10,238 bases of DNA from Candidatus Poribacteria bacterium (GTDB taxonomy: Bacteria > Poribacteria > WGA-4E > WGA-3G), in contig VXZL01000099.1 of NCBI GenBank assembly GCA_009845505.1, positions 1 to 10,238 on the forward strand, written 5' to 3'. Every line of letters begins with the position of its first letter. The first letter of the stretch is position 1. A program made the translations under genes and the position numbers. This document shows, in pieces, positions 1 through 7,183 of the stretch. A model generated the notes under the pieces. It had not been told where the DNA came from, did not search any database, and was given only the letters and a program-made list of their open reading frames with translations.

Positions 1-12
1 AAGGAGAAAAAT

Positions 13-906
13 ATGTCTCAAGACGTTATCACTTCTACACAGTTAACCAACTTATCACCTGCTCACAGTGGCAAGGTCCGAGACCTCTACGATCTCGGAG
101 ATGAACTCCTGATTGTATCCACCGATCGGATTTCGGCGTTCGATGTCGTTTTACCGAACGGTATTCCTGACAAAGGGAAAGTCTTGACCGGTTTATCCAC
201 GTTCTGGTTCAACTACACCGAATCTGTCGCCGACAATCATCTCATTACAACGGAAGTCGAGGATTATCCCGATGTCTTACAGTCGGATGCAGATCTTTTA
301 AAAGGACGTTCTATGCTCGTCCGCAAAGCAGAACGCGTTGATGTTGAGTGCGTTGTGCGTGGCTATCTTGCAGGCTCTGGCTGGTCGTCGTATCAGAAAA
401 CCGGCGAAATCTGTGGGCAGAAACTGCCCCCAGGATTACAAGAGTCAGACCGGCTCCCAGAACTCCTTTTCACACCGACAACCAAAGCGGAACAGGGAGA
501 ACACGACGAACCAATCTCCATTGAAGAGATGCGAAATGAGGTCGGCAGCGACTTGACGGATCGCTTGATTGATGCGAGTTTTGAACTCTTCAGAGCCGCC
601 AGCCAACACGCTGAAAGTGCCGGAATTATCCTCTGTGACACCAAGTTTGAGTTTGGGCAGCGCGACGGTAAACTGATTGTTATCGACGAAATTTTCACAC
701 CCGACTCCTCCCGTTTCTGGCCCGCCGAGCTCTACGAACCCGGTAGACCGCAGCAGAGTTTCGATAAACAGTTCGTCAGAGATTACCTTTCCGAGATCGG
801 TTGGAACAAAGAACCGCCTGCCCCAGAATTACCGGAGACTGTTATCTCTAAAACAAGCGAAAAATACCGCGAAGCGTATCGTCTCATTGTTGGTGAAGAA
901 TTGTAG
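13..906 (+). CDS. purC: Phosphoribosylaminoimidazole-succinocarboxamide synthase (SAICAR synthetase)
   Basis: A 297-residue cytoplasmic enzyme of de novo purine synthesis. It joins CAIR and aspartate with ATP to give SAICAR. Visible family features are GKVRDLYD near residues 20-27 (nucleotide-binding region), VECVVRGYLAGSGW at 111-124 (family signature with R-x3-[AT]-G-S), ILCDTKFEFG at 206-215 (second signature, variant of LxDxKxEFG) and DEIFTPDSSRFW at 225-236. The length matches the roughly 300-residue form seen in yeast Ade1 and many bacteria rather than the roughly 237-residue E. coli form. The ATG at 13 follows a good Shine-Dalgarno (aaggag, 1-6). No other purine gene lies in the window, and the next gene starts 91 bp downstream beyond two palindromes, so it may be the last gene of an operon that begins to the left. 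Confidence 0.96.
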   Translation: MSQDVITSTQLTNLSPAHSGKVRDLYDLGDELLIVSTDRISAFDVVLPNGIPDKGKVLTGLSTFWFNYTESVADNHLITTEVEDYPDVLQSDADLLKGRSMLVRKAERVDVECVVRGYLAGSGWSSYQKTGEICGQKLPPGLQESDRLPELLFTPTTKAEQGEHDEPISIEEMRNEVGSDLTDRLIDASFELFRAASQHAESAGIILCDTKFEFGQRDGKLIVIDEIFTPDSSRFWPAELYEPGRPQQSFDKQFVRDYLSEIGWNKEPPAPELPETVISKTSEKYREAYRLIVGEEL

Positions 907-926
907 GACTTACGCACGCAGCTCTG

Positions 927-981
927 CTGTAGCACAAACTTTTAGTTTGTGTATTCTGTAGCACAAACTTTTAGTTTGTGT
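927..981. repeat. Tandem pair of 26-bp palindromic repeats (cacaaact family, copies 1 and 2)
   Basis: Two identical 26-bp units (927-952 and 956-981) are separated by 3 bp. Each contains a perfect hairpin: cacaaact, loop ttt, agtttgtg (933-951 and 962-980; 8-bp stem, 3-nt loop). They fill most of the gap between purC and the CoA-transferase, and the second ends just before that gene's ribosome binding site (ggag, 985-988). Neither is followed by a T-run on either strand, so they are not canonical intrinsic terminators. Related copies occur at 5957-5975 and 7152-7168. Confidence 0.9.
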
Positions 982-997
982 CCTGGAGTAACCCGAA

Positions 998-2185
998 ATG
1001 GCAAGTCCCCTGAACGGTATAAAAGTCTTGGACCTGACACGAGTGCTCGCCGGTCCTTATGCCACAATGCTTCTCGGCGATCTCGGTGCGGAGGTCATCA
1101 AGATTGAACAACCCGGTACAGGGGACGAATCTCGCAATTTCGGTCCCTTCAAAAACGGGTTTAGTCTCTACTTCATGAGCGTCAATCGTGGGAAACGGAG
1201 CGTGACGCTCAACCTCAAGACCGAACGGGGACGCGCGATATTCAAACGGTTGTTGAATCAGACCGATATTCTGGTGGAGAATTTCCGTCCCGGAACGATG
1301 GAAAAATTGGGTTTGAGTTATGACACGCTCAAATCTGAGTATCCGTCGCTTATTTATGCAGCGTGTTCCGGTTTTGGGCAGACGGGTCCCTACGCGCAGC
1401 AGGGCGCGTATGATATGATTATCCAAGGGATGGGCGGTATTATCAGTATCACTGGTGAACCCGATAGACCCCCTGTGCGTGTCGGTACCTCTATCAGCGA
1501 CATTACCGCTGCGCTCTTCACGACAATCGGTATCCTTTCTGCACTGCACCATCGCAACCAAACGGGTAAGGGACAGTTTGTTGATGTGGCAATGTTAGAT
1601 AGTCTTGTTGCTGTTTTGGAAAATGCTGTTGTCCGCTATTTCGCAACGGGTGAGGCACCAAAACCGCTCGGGGCCAGACATCCAGCGATCACACCCTTCG
1701 AGGCGTTCGCATCTGCTGACGGACACGTTATTATTGCCCTTGGAAACGATACCCTTTGGTCAAAGTTCTGTGAGCACGTCGGTAGGCAGGAACTCATCTC
1801 GGATAAACGGTTTCGGACGAATGCAGACCGAACAGAAAACCACGATCAACTCTTCCCGATCCTTTCGGAGATTATGTCGCAACGCGCAACAGACGATTGG
1901 ATTGACGCACTCGGCACGATTGGTGTCCCCTGCGGTCCCATCAATGCGATGGACAAGGTTGTTACCCACCCACAAGTCCAAGCACGGGAGATGATTACAC
2001 GCGTCGCACACAAAATCACGGGTGAAGTTGAAGTGCCGGGCGTACCTATTAAACTATCAGAAACCCCCGGCAGCGTGGACGCACCGGCACCGAGTCTCGG
2101 CGAACACACGGTTGAGGTCTTGACGGGTTTGTTGAAAATAGATACGGATGAAATCGAGCAGTTAAGGCAAGATGGGATCATTTAG
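998..2185 (+). CDS. CaiB/BaiF-type class III CoA-transferase
   Basis: A 395-residue protein of the class III CoA-transferase family (formyl-CoA transferase, CaiB, BaiF, alpha-methylacyl-CoA racemase relatives). These enzymes move CoA between carboxylic acids through an enzyme-bound aspartyl mixed anhydride. The N-terminus (PLNGIKVLDLTRVLAGPYATMLLGDLGAEVIKIE, residues 4-37) is the typical Rossmann start. VENFRPGTMEKLGL (93-106), SGFGQTGPYAQQGAYDMIIQ (124-143) and GKGQFVDVAMLDSL (190-203) are also family hallmarks. Asp168 in TSISDIT aligns with catalytic Asp169 of Oxalobacter formyl-CoA transferase (GAALGDS), so it is probably active. The ATG at 998 has ggag at 985-988. Length is normal for the family. 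The substrate cannot be told: the neighbours offer no CoA ligase, decarboxylase or transporter. Confidence 0.93.
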   Translation: MASPLNGIKVLDLTRVLAGPYATMLLGDLGAEVIKIEQPGTGDESRNFGPFKNGFSLYFMSVNRGKRSVTLNLKTERGRAIFKRLLNQTDILVENFRPGTMEKLGLSYDTLKSEYPSLIYAACSGFGQTGPYAQQGAYDMIIQGMGGIISITGEPDRPPVRVGTSISDITAALFTTIGILSALHHRNQTGKGQFVDVAMLDSLVAVLENAVVRYFATGEAPKPLGARHPAITPFEAFASADGHVIIALGNDTLWSKFCEHVGRQELISDKRFRTNADRTENHDQLFPILSEIMSQRATDDWIDALGTIGVPCGPINAMDKVVTHPQVQAREMITRVAHKITGEVEVPGVPIKLSETPGSVDAPAPSLGEHTVEVLTGLLKIDTDEIEQLRQDGII

Positions 2186-2195
2186 AACAAACCTT

Positions 2196-2391
2196 ACCGC
2201 AAAATAGCGGTCAGCAGTCAGGTCGCTGCGCTCTCAGCAATCAGTGGATCGTGTGGCAATTTCGTTCGTTATCTTTGCCACAAGCTGCTCTTACTGACGG
2301 AAACTGAAACCGACAGTTGATGGGTATTCCTCTGACTGCTAAGAGTGGAGTGGAGCGTTAGCGGAACGGAACGCCCTGACACCTGACCGCT
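2196..2391. repeat. Nested imperfect palindrome (MITE-like or structured element), about 196 bp
   Basis: This element fills the gap between the CoA-transferase and the hydrolase. Outer arms 2206-2222 and 2375-2391 are inverted copies matching at 15 of 17 positions (agcggtcag-NN-gtcagg). Inside them 2231-2244 pairs with 2332-2345 (12 of 14). 2224-2234 is roughly complementary to 2354-2364. A perfect 8-bp stem tgtggcaa/ttgccaca lies at 2252-2259/2275-2282. A small hairpin accgc-aaaata-gcggt (2196-2211) overlaps the left end. No open reading frame is evident. Several nested arms in register suggest a mobile palindromic element or a folded RNA rather than chance. It ends 13 bp before the hydrolase Shine-Dalgarno. 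Confidence 0.65.
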
Positions 2392-2415
2392 GGCAACTAC
2401 TTGAAAGGAGTCCAC

Positions 2416-4671
2416 ATGTCGGACGAAACCTTGCAAACACTACACGGAACAACCCTTTTGACGCTGGAGGGAGATCTTGCTGCACGGATGGTCGAGACTC
2501 TTGACGGGTACGTTACCGACGCGGTAGCGAGTTCTCCTGAAAAACGCGGGGCTTTATGGAACCGAGATTACAGCTCTCACGATGCATACCTTAAATCCGT
2601 TGAACCCAATCGGGAACAGTTTAGAAAACAGATTGGCTGCCTCGATGAACGGTTGCCAATTGAGGAACTCAGCTATGTAGCCACTACACGTACATCGGCG
2701 CGGATTCTCGAAAGCGAGAAGTACACTGTATCTCGCGTCCGGTGGCAGGTTTTTGATGCGGTTGACGGAGAAGGGTTGTTGTTAGAACCGACGCAAAATG
2801 TCCCGATTACTGGACAGGTTATCGCCCTACCGGATGCCGACTGGACACCTGAAATGATCGCTGGAGTGACAGCGGATTTACCACCGAATGCCCAGTTCGC
2901 AAGGCGTTTGGCACAAGCGGGGTGTCGCGTCGTCGTTCCGCTCCTTATTAACCGCGAAGATACCTATTCGGGTAATCCAACCCTCGGTGCAATGACGAAT
3001 CAACCCCACCGCGAATTCATCTACCGGATGGCGTATCAACTCGGTCGGCATATCATCGGGTATGAAGTGCAGAAGGTGTTGTCGTTGGTGGACTGGATGT
3101 CGCATGCCGATGTACCGATTGGTGTTATCGGTTACGGTGAAGGTGGTCTGATTGCACTCTACAGTGCCGCTGTGGATACACGGATTCAAGCGACGGCTGT
3201 CAGCGGCTATTTTCAATCGCGGCAAGCGGTCTGGCGAGAACCGATCTACAGGAATGTATGGGGATTGTTACACGAGTTTGGGGACGCTGAAATCGCTAGT
3301 CTCGTCGCGCCGCGTCCGTTAATTATTGAAGCGAGCCGTGGACCTGAAATTGCTGGTCCACCACCGCCGCGCTCGGGACGTGGAGGGGGTGCACCCGGAC
3401 AATTGGTGTCACCACCGCTTGATGCTGTAAAGTCGGAATTTGACCGCGCACGCGACTGTTATCAGCAACTCGGTGCTGAAAGTGCGGTCCATCTCATCTC
3501 TCCTGAAGACAGATTGCCGGGGGCTCAAGACACCTTGCGGACGCTCCTCACCGAACTTGGTGCGGAAGGTGTGTCTATTGACAACTCCCCGCTACTTGCA
3601 CCATCAGACGTTGACGACTTCGATTATGCGGCACAGCAGCAGCGGCAGTTTATGCAATTGGTGAATCTCACGCAACGCTTTCTCCGAGAAGCCGCATCCC
3701 GACGGCAACAGTTCTTCTGGGAAAAGACGGATACCTCGTCGCTTGAAAGTTGGGGAGAGACCTGCCGGGATCCGAAAGTCTATTTCTGGGACGAAGTTAT
3801 CGGTAGATGTCCGGCTCCCGACGTGCCTGCCAATCCGAGGACACGACTCATCTATGATGAACCGAACTGGAAAGGGTATGAAGTCGTGCTTGATGTCTGG
3901 AAGGACGTTTTTGCCTACGGCATCTTGCTGCTCCCGAACGACCTGCAACCCGGAGAACAGCGTCCCGTCGTTGTCTGTCAACACGGTTTGGAAGGAAGAC
4001 CACAGGATACTGCCGATCCGAAAATAGAGTCCGTTTATTACGCTTACGCCGCAAGTTTGGCAGACAGAGGATTTATCACCTATGCCCCGCAGAACCCATA
4101 CATCGGTCAGGATGCCTTCCGGGTCATCCAACGCAAAGGGAATCCGATAAAATGGTCGCTCTTTTCACTCATCATTCGCCAACATGAACGGACGCTTGAC
4201 TGGCTCGCGGGGCAACCCTTCGTTGATGCCGATCGGATTGGGTTTTACGGATTATCCTACGGTGGGAAGACGGCGATGCGAGTGCCGGCTGTGCTTGACC
4301 GTTACGCCTGCTCCATCTGTTCTGCGGATTTCAACGAATGGATCGTGAAAAATGCCACTTTTGACGCTCGTTATAGTTATATGTTCGGCGGTGAGTATGA
4401 GATGCCGGAGTTCGATCTGGGAAACACGTTCAACTACGGCGAGATGGCGGGATTGATTGCGCCGCGTCCGTTCATGGTGGAACGCGGACACGAAGACGGT
4501 GTCGCACCTGACGAATGGGTCGCCCACGAATTCGCTGTTGTTCGACGACTTTATGTCCAACTCGGTATTGCCGATAGAACGGAGATTGAGTTCTTTGACG
4601 GCGGGCATCAGATTAACGCTGAAGCCACATTCCGTTTCCTCCATCGCCACCTAAATTGGCCCGAACCGTAG
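2416..4671 (+). CDS. Double-domain alpha/beta-hydrolase (acetyl-xylan-esterase/dienelactone-hydrolase-like) with a degenerate first domain
   Basis: A 751-residue protein with no signal peptide, so probably cytoplasmic. I chose ATG 2416 because aaaggag (2404-2410) sits at ideal distance; the in-frame TTG at 2401 lies upstream of that site and is rejected. Two alpha/beta-hydrolase folds lie in tandem. In the second half the nucleophile elbow is GLSYGG with Ser614, the likely acid is Asp694 in ERGHEDG, and the likely base is His731 in FDGGHQIN: a complete triad. The first half repeats the fold (VIGYGEGG at 237-244; LVAPRPLIIE at 296-305 matching LIAPRPFMVE at 680-689), but the aligned positions are Gly241, Pro310 and Glu364, so it looks inactive. 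A Gly/Pro-rich stretch (about 309-332) lies in the first half. The family hydrolyses esters such as acetylated sugars or lactones; the substrate here is unknown. Confidence 0.85.
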   Translation: MSDETLQTLHGTTLLTLEGDLAARMVETLDGYVTDAVASSPEKRGALWNRDYSSHDAYLKSVEPNREQFRKQIGCLDERLPIEELSYVATTRTSARILESEKYTVSRVRWQVFDAVDGEGLLLEPTQNVPITGQVIALPDADWTPEMIAGVTADLPPNAQFARRLAQAGCRVVVPLLINREDTYSGNPTLGAMTNQPHREFIYRMAYQLGRHIIGYEVQKVLSLVDWMSHADVPIGVIGYGEGGLIALYSAAVDTRIQATAVSGYFQSRQAVWREPIYRNVWGLLHEFGDAEIASLVAPRPLIIEASRGPEIAGPPPPRSGRGGGAPGQLVSPPLDAVKSEFDRARDCYQQLGAESAVHLISPEDRLPGAQDTLRTLLTELGAEGVSIDNSPLLAPSDVDDFDYAAQQQRQFMQLVNLTQRFLREAASRRQQFFWEKTDTSSLESWGETCRDPKVYFWDEVIGRCPAPDVPANPRTRLIYDEPNWKGYEVVLDVWKDVFAYGILLLPNDLQPGEQRPVVVCQHGLEGRPQDTADPKIESVYYAYAASLADRGFITYAPQNPYIGQDAFRVIQRKGNPIKWSLFSLIIRQHERTLDWLAGQPFVDADRIGFYGLSYGGKTAMRVPAVLDRYACSICSADFNEWIVKNATFDARYSYMFGGEYEMPEFDLGNTFNYGEMAGLIAPRPFMVERGHEDGVAPDEWVAHEFAVVRRLYVQLGIADRTEIEFFDGGHQINAEATFRFLHRHLNWPEP

Positions 4672-4702
4672 TTCTATTGTTTACAGTGCCTCCGCCTCTT
4701 CT

Positions 4703-4727
4703 TGTAGGAGCGAGCTGTGCTCGCGAC
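4703..4727. repeat. 25-bp hairpin repeat, copy 1
   Basis: Contains a perfect inverted repeat gcgagc-tgt-gctcgc (4710-4724; 6-bp stem, 3-nt loop) inside a 25-bp unit that recurs identically at 8411-8435. It lies 31 bp after the hydrolase stop codon. No T-run follows, so a simple intrinsic terminator is unlikely. It is probably one member of a genome-wide interspersed palindrome family. Confidence 0.8.
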
Positions 4728-4758
4728 TTGTATGCTGCTTCGTTTGCTTTCAAATTAC

Positions 4759-4832
4759 GGTTTGTAGTAGGGAAACCATTCATTGCCCGTTGTTGAACTT
4801 CGGACGTGCGATGAATCGCACTACTACGAACC
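4759..4832. repeat. 74-bp element with 12-bp terminal inverted repeats and an inner hairpin
   Basis: The ends are ggtttgtagtag (4759-4770) and ctactacgaacc (4821-4832). They pair along all 12 positions with a single G-T wobble. Inside, a hairpin of gtgcgat-ga-atcgcac occupies 4806-4821, and a decayed partner (gggaaa...ttgccc, about 4770-4788) lies in the left half. This two-hairpin layout with shared outer arms is reminiscent of REP/REPIN-type elements. It lies between the hydrolase and the methyltransferase, 45 bp before the latter's start. No transposase for it is present in the window. Confidence 0.6.
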
Positions 4833-4877
4833 TATCCTAACATTCAGAATGGATGAAACACTACGTATTGCAAAATC

Positions 4878-5930
4878 ATGCTTTATTCTATCATTGTAAG
4901 CGCGGGACTGGAAACAATCGCACGCGAGGAATTAACCGAACGCTTTAGCGACACCGGACACCTGAAAATCCTTGAACGCAGACCCCAACGACTACTTTTT
5001 CAGTATCGGGGCAACCCACGCGATTTGTTGTCCCTACGAACAGCAGAGCATCTTTTTCTCATCCTGAAGCGGACACCGAAAATGACGCGCTCACGGAGTT
5101 CTCTGGCGGCATTGAGCGGTTCGCTCACACGCTTCAATTTCAAAGAGATGTCCGAGTGTTGTCGGCAAGTCGGTATCAATGTCCGAAAGCGCACACCGTT
5201 TCGGGTGACGAGTCGGTTGTCTGGGAAACGCAACTTTCGGAGACTTGATCTCCAACGCGTCGTGGAACGTGCCTTATTGGATCGCGGCTGGTATCTGGCG
5301 AAGGGTGGCGCGTCACTGGATATATGGGCAGAGGTACACGGAGACGACGGTTATATTAGCGTCAAACTCTCATCGAACGAGATGGCACAGCGTCCCTATA
5401 AACACGCACATATCCCGGCATCGCTCAAACCAACGGTAGCATACAGCATGGTGAGGCTTTCACGTCCACATCCGACCGATGTCTTTTTGGACGCTATGTG
5501 TGGTGCGGGTACCATTCTGTTGGAACGTGCGTTCATCGGTCGCTACGGTTACCTCATCGGCGGTGATATTTCTACAGAGGCGTTGGATGCCACTGTGGTG
5601 AATTTCGGTAGACAACATCAACCGCGTCAGTTCTTCCGTTGGGATGCGCACACCTTACCCCTACAGCCGAACACGGTCGATAAGATTGTCTGTAACCTTC
5701 CATTCGGCGAGACAATCGGGAATATCTCACAACTCACAAACCTATACCGCCAGTGTCTTGGAGAGTATGCGCGCGTCCTGAGACCGAGAGGCAGGATGGT
5801 GCTGCTCACCTCGCAACGCGAATTGCTTCAGAGAGCACTCAAACAACAACGTTCCCTCAGGGTTACCCAACAATTAACGGTCGATGTCCGCGGCATGCGC
5901 GCATGGATTTATGTTATTCGCTTCACATAG
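4878..5930 (+). CDS. THUMP-domain class I RNA methyltransferase (Trm14/THUMPD3/RlmL-N-like, guanine-N2 type)
   Basis: A 350-residue protein. Residues 1-170 match the N-terminal ferredoxin-like plus THUMP region that binds RNA (start LYSIIVSAGLETIAREEL; basic stretch around 95-125; ISVKLSSNEMAQRPYKHAHIPASLKPTVAYSMV region leading into the catalytic domain). The Rossmann methyltransferase follows: SAM-binding motif I DAMCGAGT starts at Asp205, the acidic SAM contact lies in GGDIS, and motif IV is NLPFG at 273-277. NLPFG instead of NPPY/F is the form seen in Trm14 and THUMPD3, which make N2-methylguanosine in tRNA; RlmL-type rRNA enzymes are the alternative. No Shine-Dalgarno is visible before ATG 4878, but an in-frame stop at 4854-4856 leaves no earlier ATG, GTG or TTG. 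It converges with the next gene, with a palindrome in the 71-bp gap. Confidence 0.88.
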   Translation: MLYSIIVSAGLETIAREELTERFSDTGHLKILERRPQRLLFQYRGNPRDLLSLRTAEHLFLILKRTPKMTRSRSSLAALSGSLTRFNFKEMSECCRQVGINVRKRTPFRVTSRLSGKRNFRRLDLQRVVERALLDRGWYLAKGGASLDIWAEVHGDDGYISVKLSSNEMAQRPYKHAHIPASLKPTVAYSMVRLSRPHPTDVFLDAMCGAGTILLERAFIGRYGYLIGGDISTEALDATVVNFGRQHQPRQFFRWDAHTLPLQPNTVDKIVCNLPFGETIGNISQLTNLYRQCLGEYARVLRPRGRMVLLTSQRELLQRALKQQRSLRVTQQLTVDVRGMRAWIYVIRFT

Positions 5931-5956
5931 CGTTGACACGCCACCTTGTATTGTAC

Positions 5957-5975
5957 CACAAACTGTTAGTTTGTG
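5957..5975. repeat. Palindromic repeat, cacaaact family copy 3
   Basis: A perfect hairpin of cacaaact, loop gtt, agtttgtg, preceded by ttgtac. It sits between the convergent 3' ends of the methyltransferase (stop at 5930) and the oxidoreductase (stop at 6002). It could serve as a bidirectional transcript-end structure, but no convincing T-run flanks it. The stem is identical to copies 1 and 2; only the loop differs. Confidence 0.85.
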
Positions 5976-6001
5976 TCTTCTCGCTGTTCATCAGAAAGCA
6001 C

Positions 6002-7087
6002 CTAAATCTCAGGCACTCGGACCGCAACCTCTTTCCCTGCTGCGTGTGAGCGGAAGATACCGTCCATAATCACATTCGTGAGTAGGACACCCTCTGGCGG
6101 TATCGGCGACGGTGCGTCCGCTTTAACGGCTTCACGGAACGCCGTCATCTGTGCCTCCCAAACATCGACCTCTGGGAATCCTGAGAGTTGGATCGTGGTC
6201 ATCCCCTCTGGTGGGTTCGGCGCTGCTGTCAAACCTTCCGATTCAACCAATTTCTTAAGTTCACCGCCGTATTCATCGGCATAGATAGTTGGTCCACCCA
6301 AAGAGATACCCATTTCCTTACCGAGACAGAAACTCGGACCCAGTGAATCCTGATGAATTGCCCACGAGATCTTGAACACCATCACGCTGCCGTCTTCAAA
6401 CCGCACCCACGCCACACCGAACTCTTCGACATCCATGATACCGCGGAATCTCGGATCTTGCTGCGAAATATAGTCTTCGGTGATAGCCGAGACGCGCACG
6501 GGTTTCGGATACCCCATCGCATACAACGAGTTGTGCATGTTATAAACCCCTATATCAACGATTGCCCCCGCGCCCGCAGTCTTTTTATAGATGAACGTAC
6601 GCCCTGGATTCCCACGCCGTCTGCCGCCTGAGGATTCGGAGTAATAGATATCGCCAAGGAAACCTTCGTCTATAACTTTCTTGGCGAACTGGAGTCTCGG
6701 ATTGAACGTGCTGTGGAGACCGATTTGCAGGATTTTACCCGATGCCTTTGCTGCGCGTGCCATAGCCGTTGCATCGGGGAGTTTGGCTGCCATCGGTTTT
6801 TCACAGAAGACGTGTTTACCGGCGTTCAATGCTGCCACTGTCGGTCGCCGATGCCCTTGGTTGTAAGTACAGACGCTAACTGTATCGATCTCGTCCATCT
6901 CAAGCATTTTGTTGTAGCTTGTGAAGACGTGTTTTTTCGGGACACCCCACTGTTCGGCGGCTTCGTTTGCCTTGCTTTTGATGATGTCGCAGACGGCAAC
7001 GATCTCAAAACCCCCGACTTTCATGTAGGTTCTCTGGTGTGCGCGGGAAATACCACCTGTACCAACAATACCGACTCGGATAGCCAT
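6002..7087 (-). CDS. Gfo/Idh/MocA-family oxidoreductase (copy A of a tandem pair)
   Basis: A 361-residue NAD(P)-dependent dehydrogenase of the Gfo/Idh/MocA family, which oxidises or reduces hydroxyls of sugars and cyclitols. The N-terminal Rossmann fold starts VGIVGTGGISRAH (nucleotide loop residues 9-14). CEKPMA (95-100) contains Lys97, the usual catalytic lysine. The C-terminal domain carries VDIGVYNMH (177-185): Asp178 is kept, but the position often occupied by His is Tyr182, as in glucose-fructose oxidoreductase. No signal peptide is visible. ATG 7087 has a strong Shine-Dalgarno aggggag (complement of 7094-7100). It lies 96 bp downstream of copy B, with which it shares about 85% of residues without a gap. 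The two may be co-transcribed. The substrate is unknown. Confidence 0.92.
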   Translation of the reverse strand: MAIRVGIVGTGGISRAHQRTYMKVGGFEIVAVCDIIKSKANEAAEQWGVPKKHVFTSYNKMLEMDEIDTVSVCTYNQGHRRPTVAALNAGKHVFCEKPMAAKLPDATAMARAAKASGKILQIGLHSTFNPRLQFAKKVIDEGFLGDIYYSESSGGRRRGNPGRTFIYKKTAGAGAIVDIGVYNMHNSLYAMGYPKPVRVSAITEDYISQQDPRFRGIMDVEEFGVAWVRFEDGSVMVFKISWAIHQDSLGPSFCLGKEMGISLGGPTIYADEYGGELKKLVESEGLTAAPNPPEGMTTIQLSGFPEVDVWEAQMTAFREAVKADAPSPIPPEGVLLTNVIMDGIFRSHAAGKEVAVRVPEI

Positions 7088-7151
7088 ATTATTCTCCCCT
7101 CGTAAGTAGAATTAAATGAGGATGGTTCATTATTCACAGAATTTTCGTACC

Positions 7152-7168
7152 GCAAACTGTTAGTTTGC
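7152..7168. repeat. Palindromic repeat, cacaaact family copy 4 with compensatory change
   Basis: Hairpin gcaaact, loop gtt, agtttgc, preceded by gtacc as in copy 3. Relative to the other copies an A-to-G change in the left arm is matched by T-to-C in the right arm, which keeps the pair; the outermost pair is lost. It lies 15 bp beyond the stop codon of oxidoreductase copy B, comparable to copy 3 beyond copy A. Confidence 0.8.
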
Positions 7169-7183
7169 AGGCTGCCAAAAACC

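Noticed and set aside
927..981. Tandem palindromes as a classic purC terminator
   Set aside because: The stems are A/T-rich with 3-nt loops and lack a following T-run. A terminator role is not excluded but is unsupported.
971..1561. Minus-strand 196-codon open frame under the CoA-transferase gene
   Set aside because: It overlaps a clear CoA-transferase on the other strand, has no recognisable domain, and overlaps the palindromes at its end; a shadow frame.
2401..2415. TTG start five codons upstream for the hydrolase
   Set aside because: It lies before the strong aaaggag at 2404-2410, which serves the ATG at 2416.
3604..4131. Minus-strand 175-codon open frame inside the hydrolase gene
   Set aside because: Antisense to the conserved second hydrolase domain, no motif or ribosome binding site; a shadow frame.
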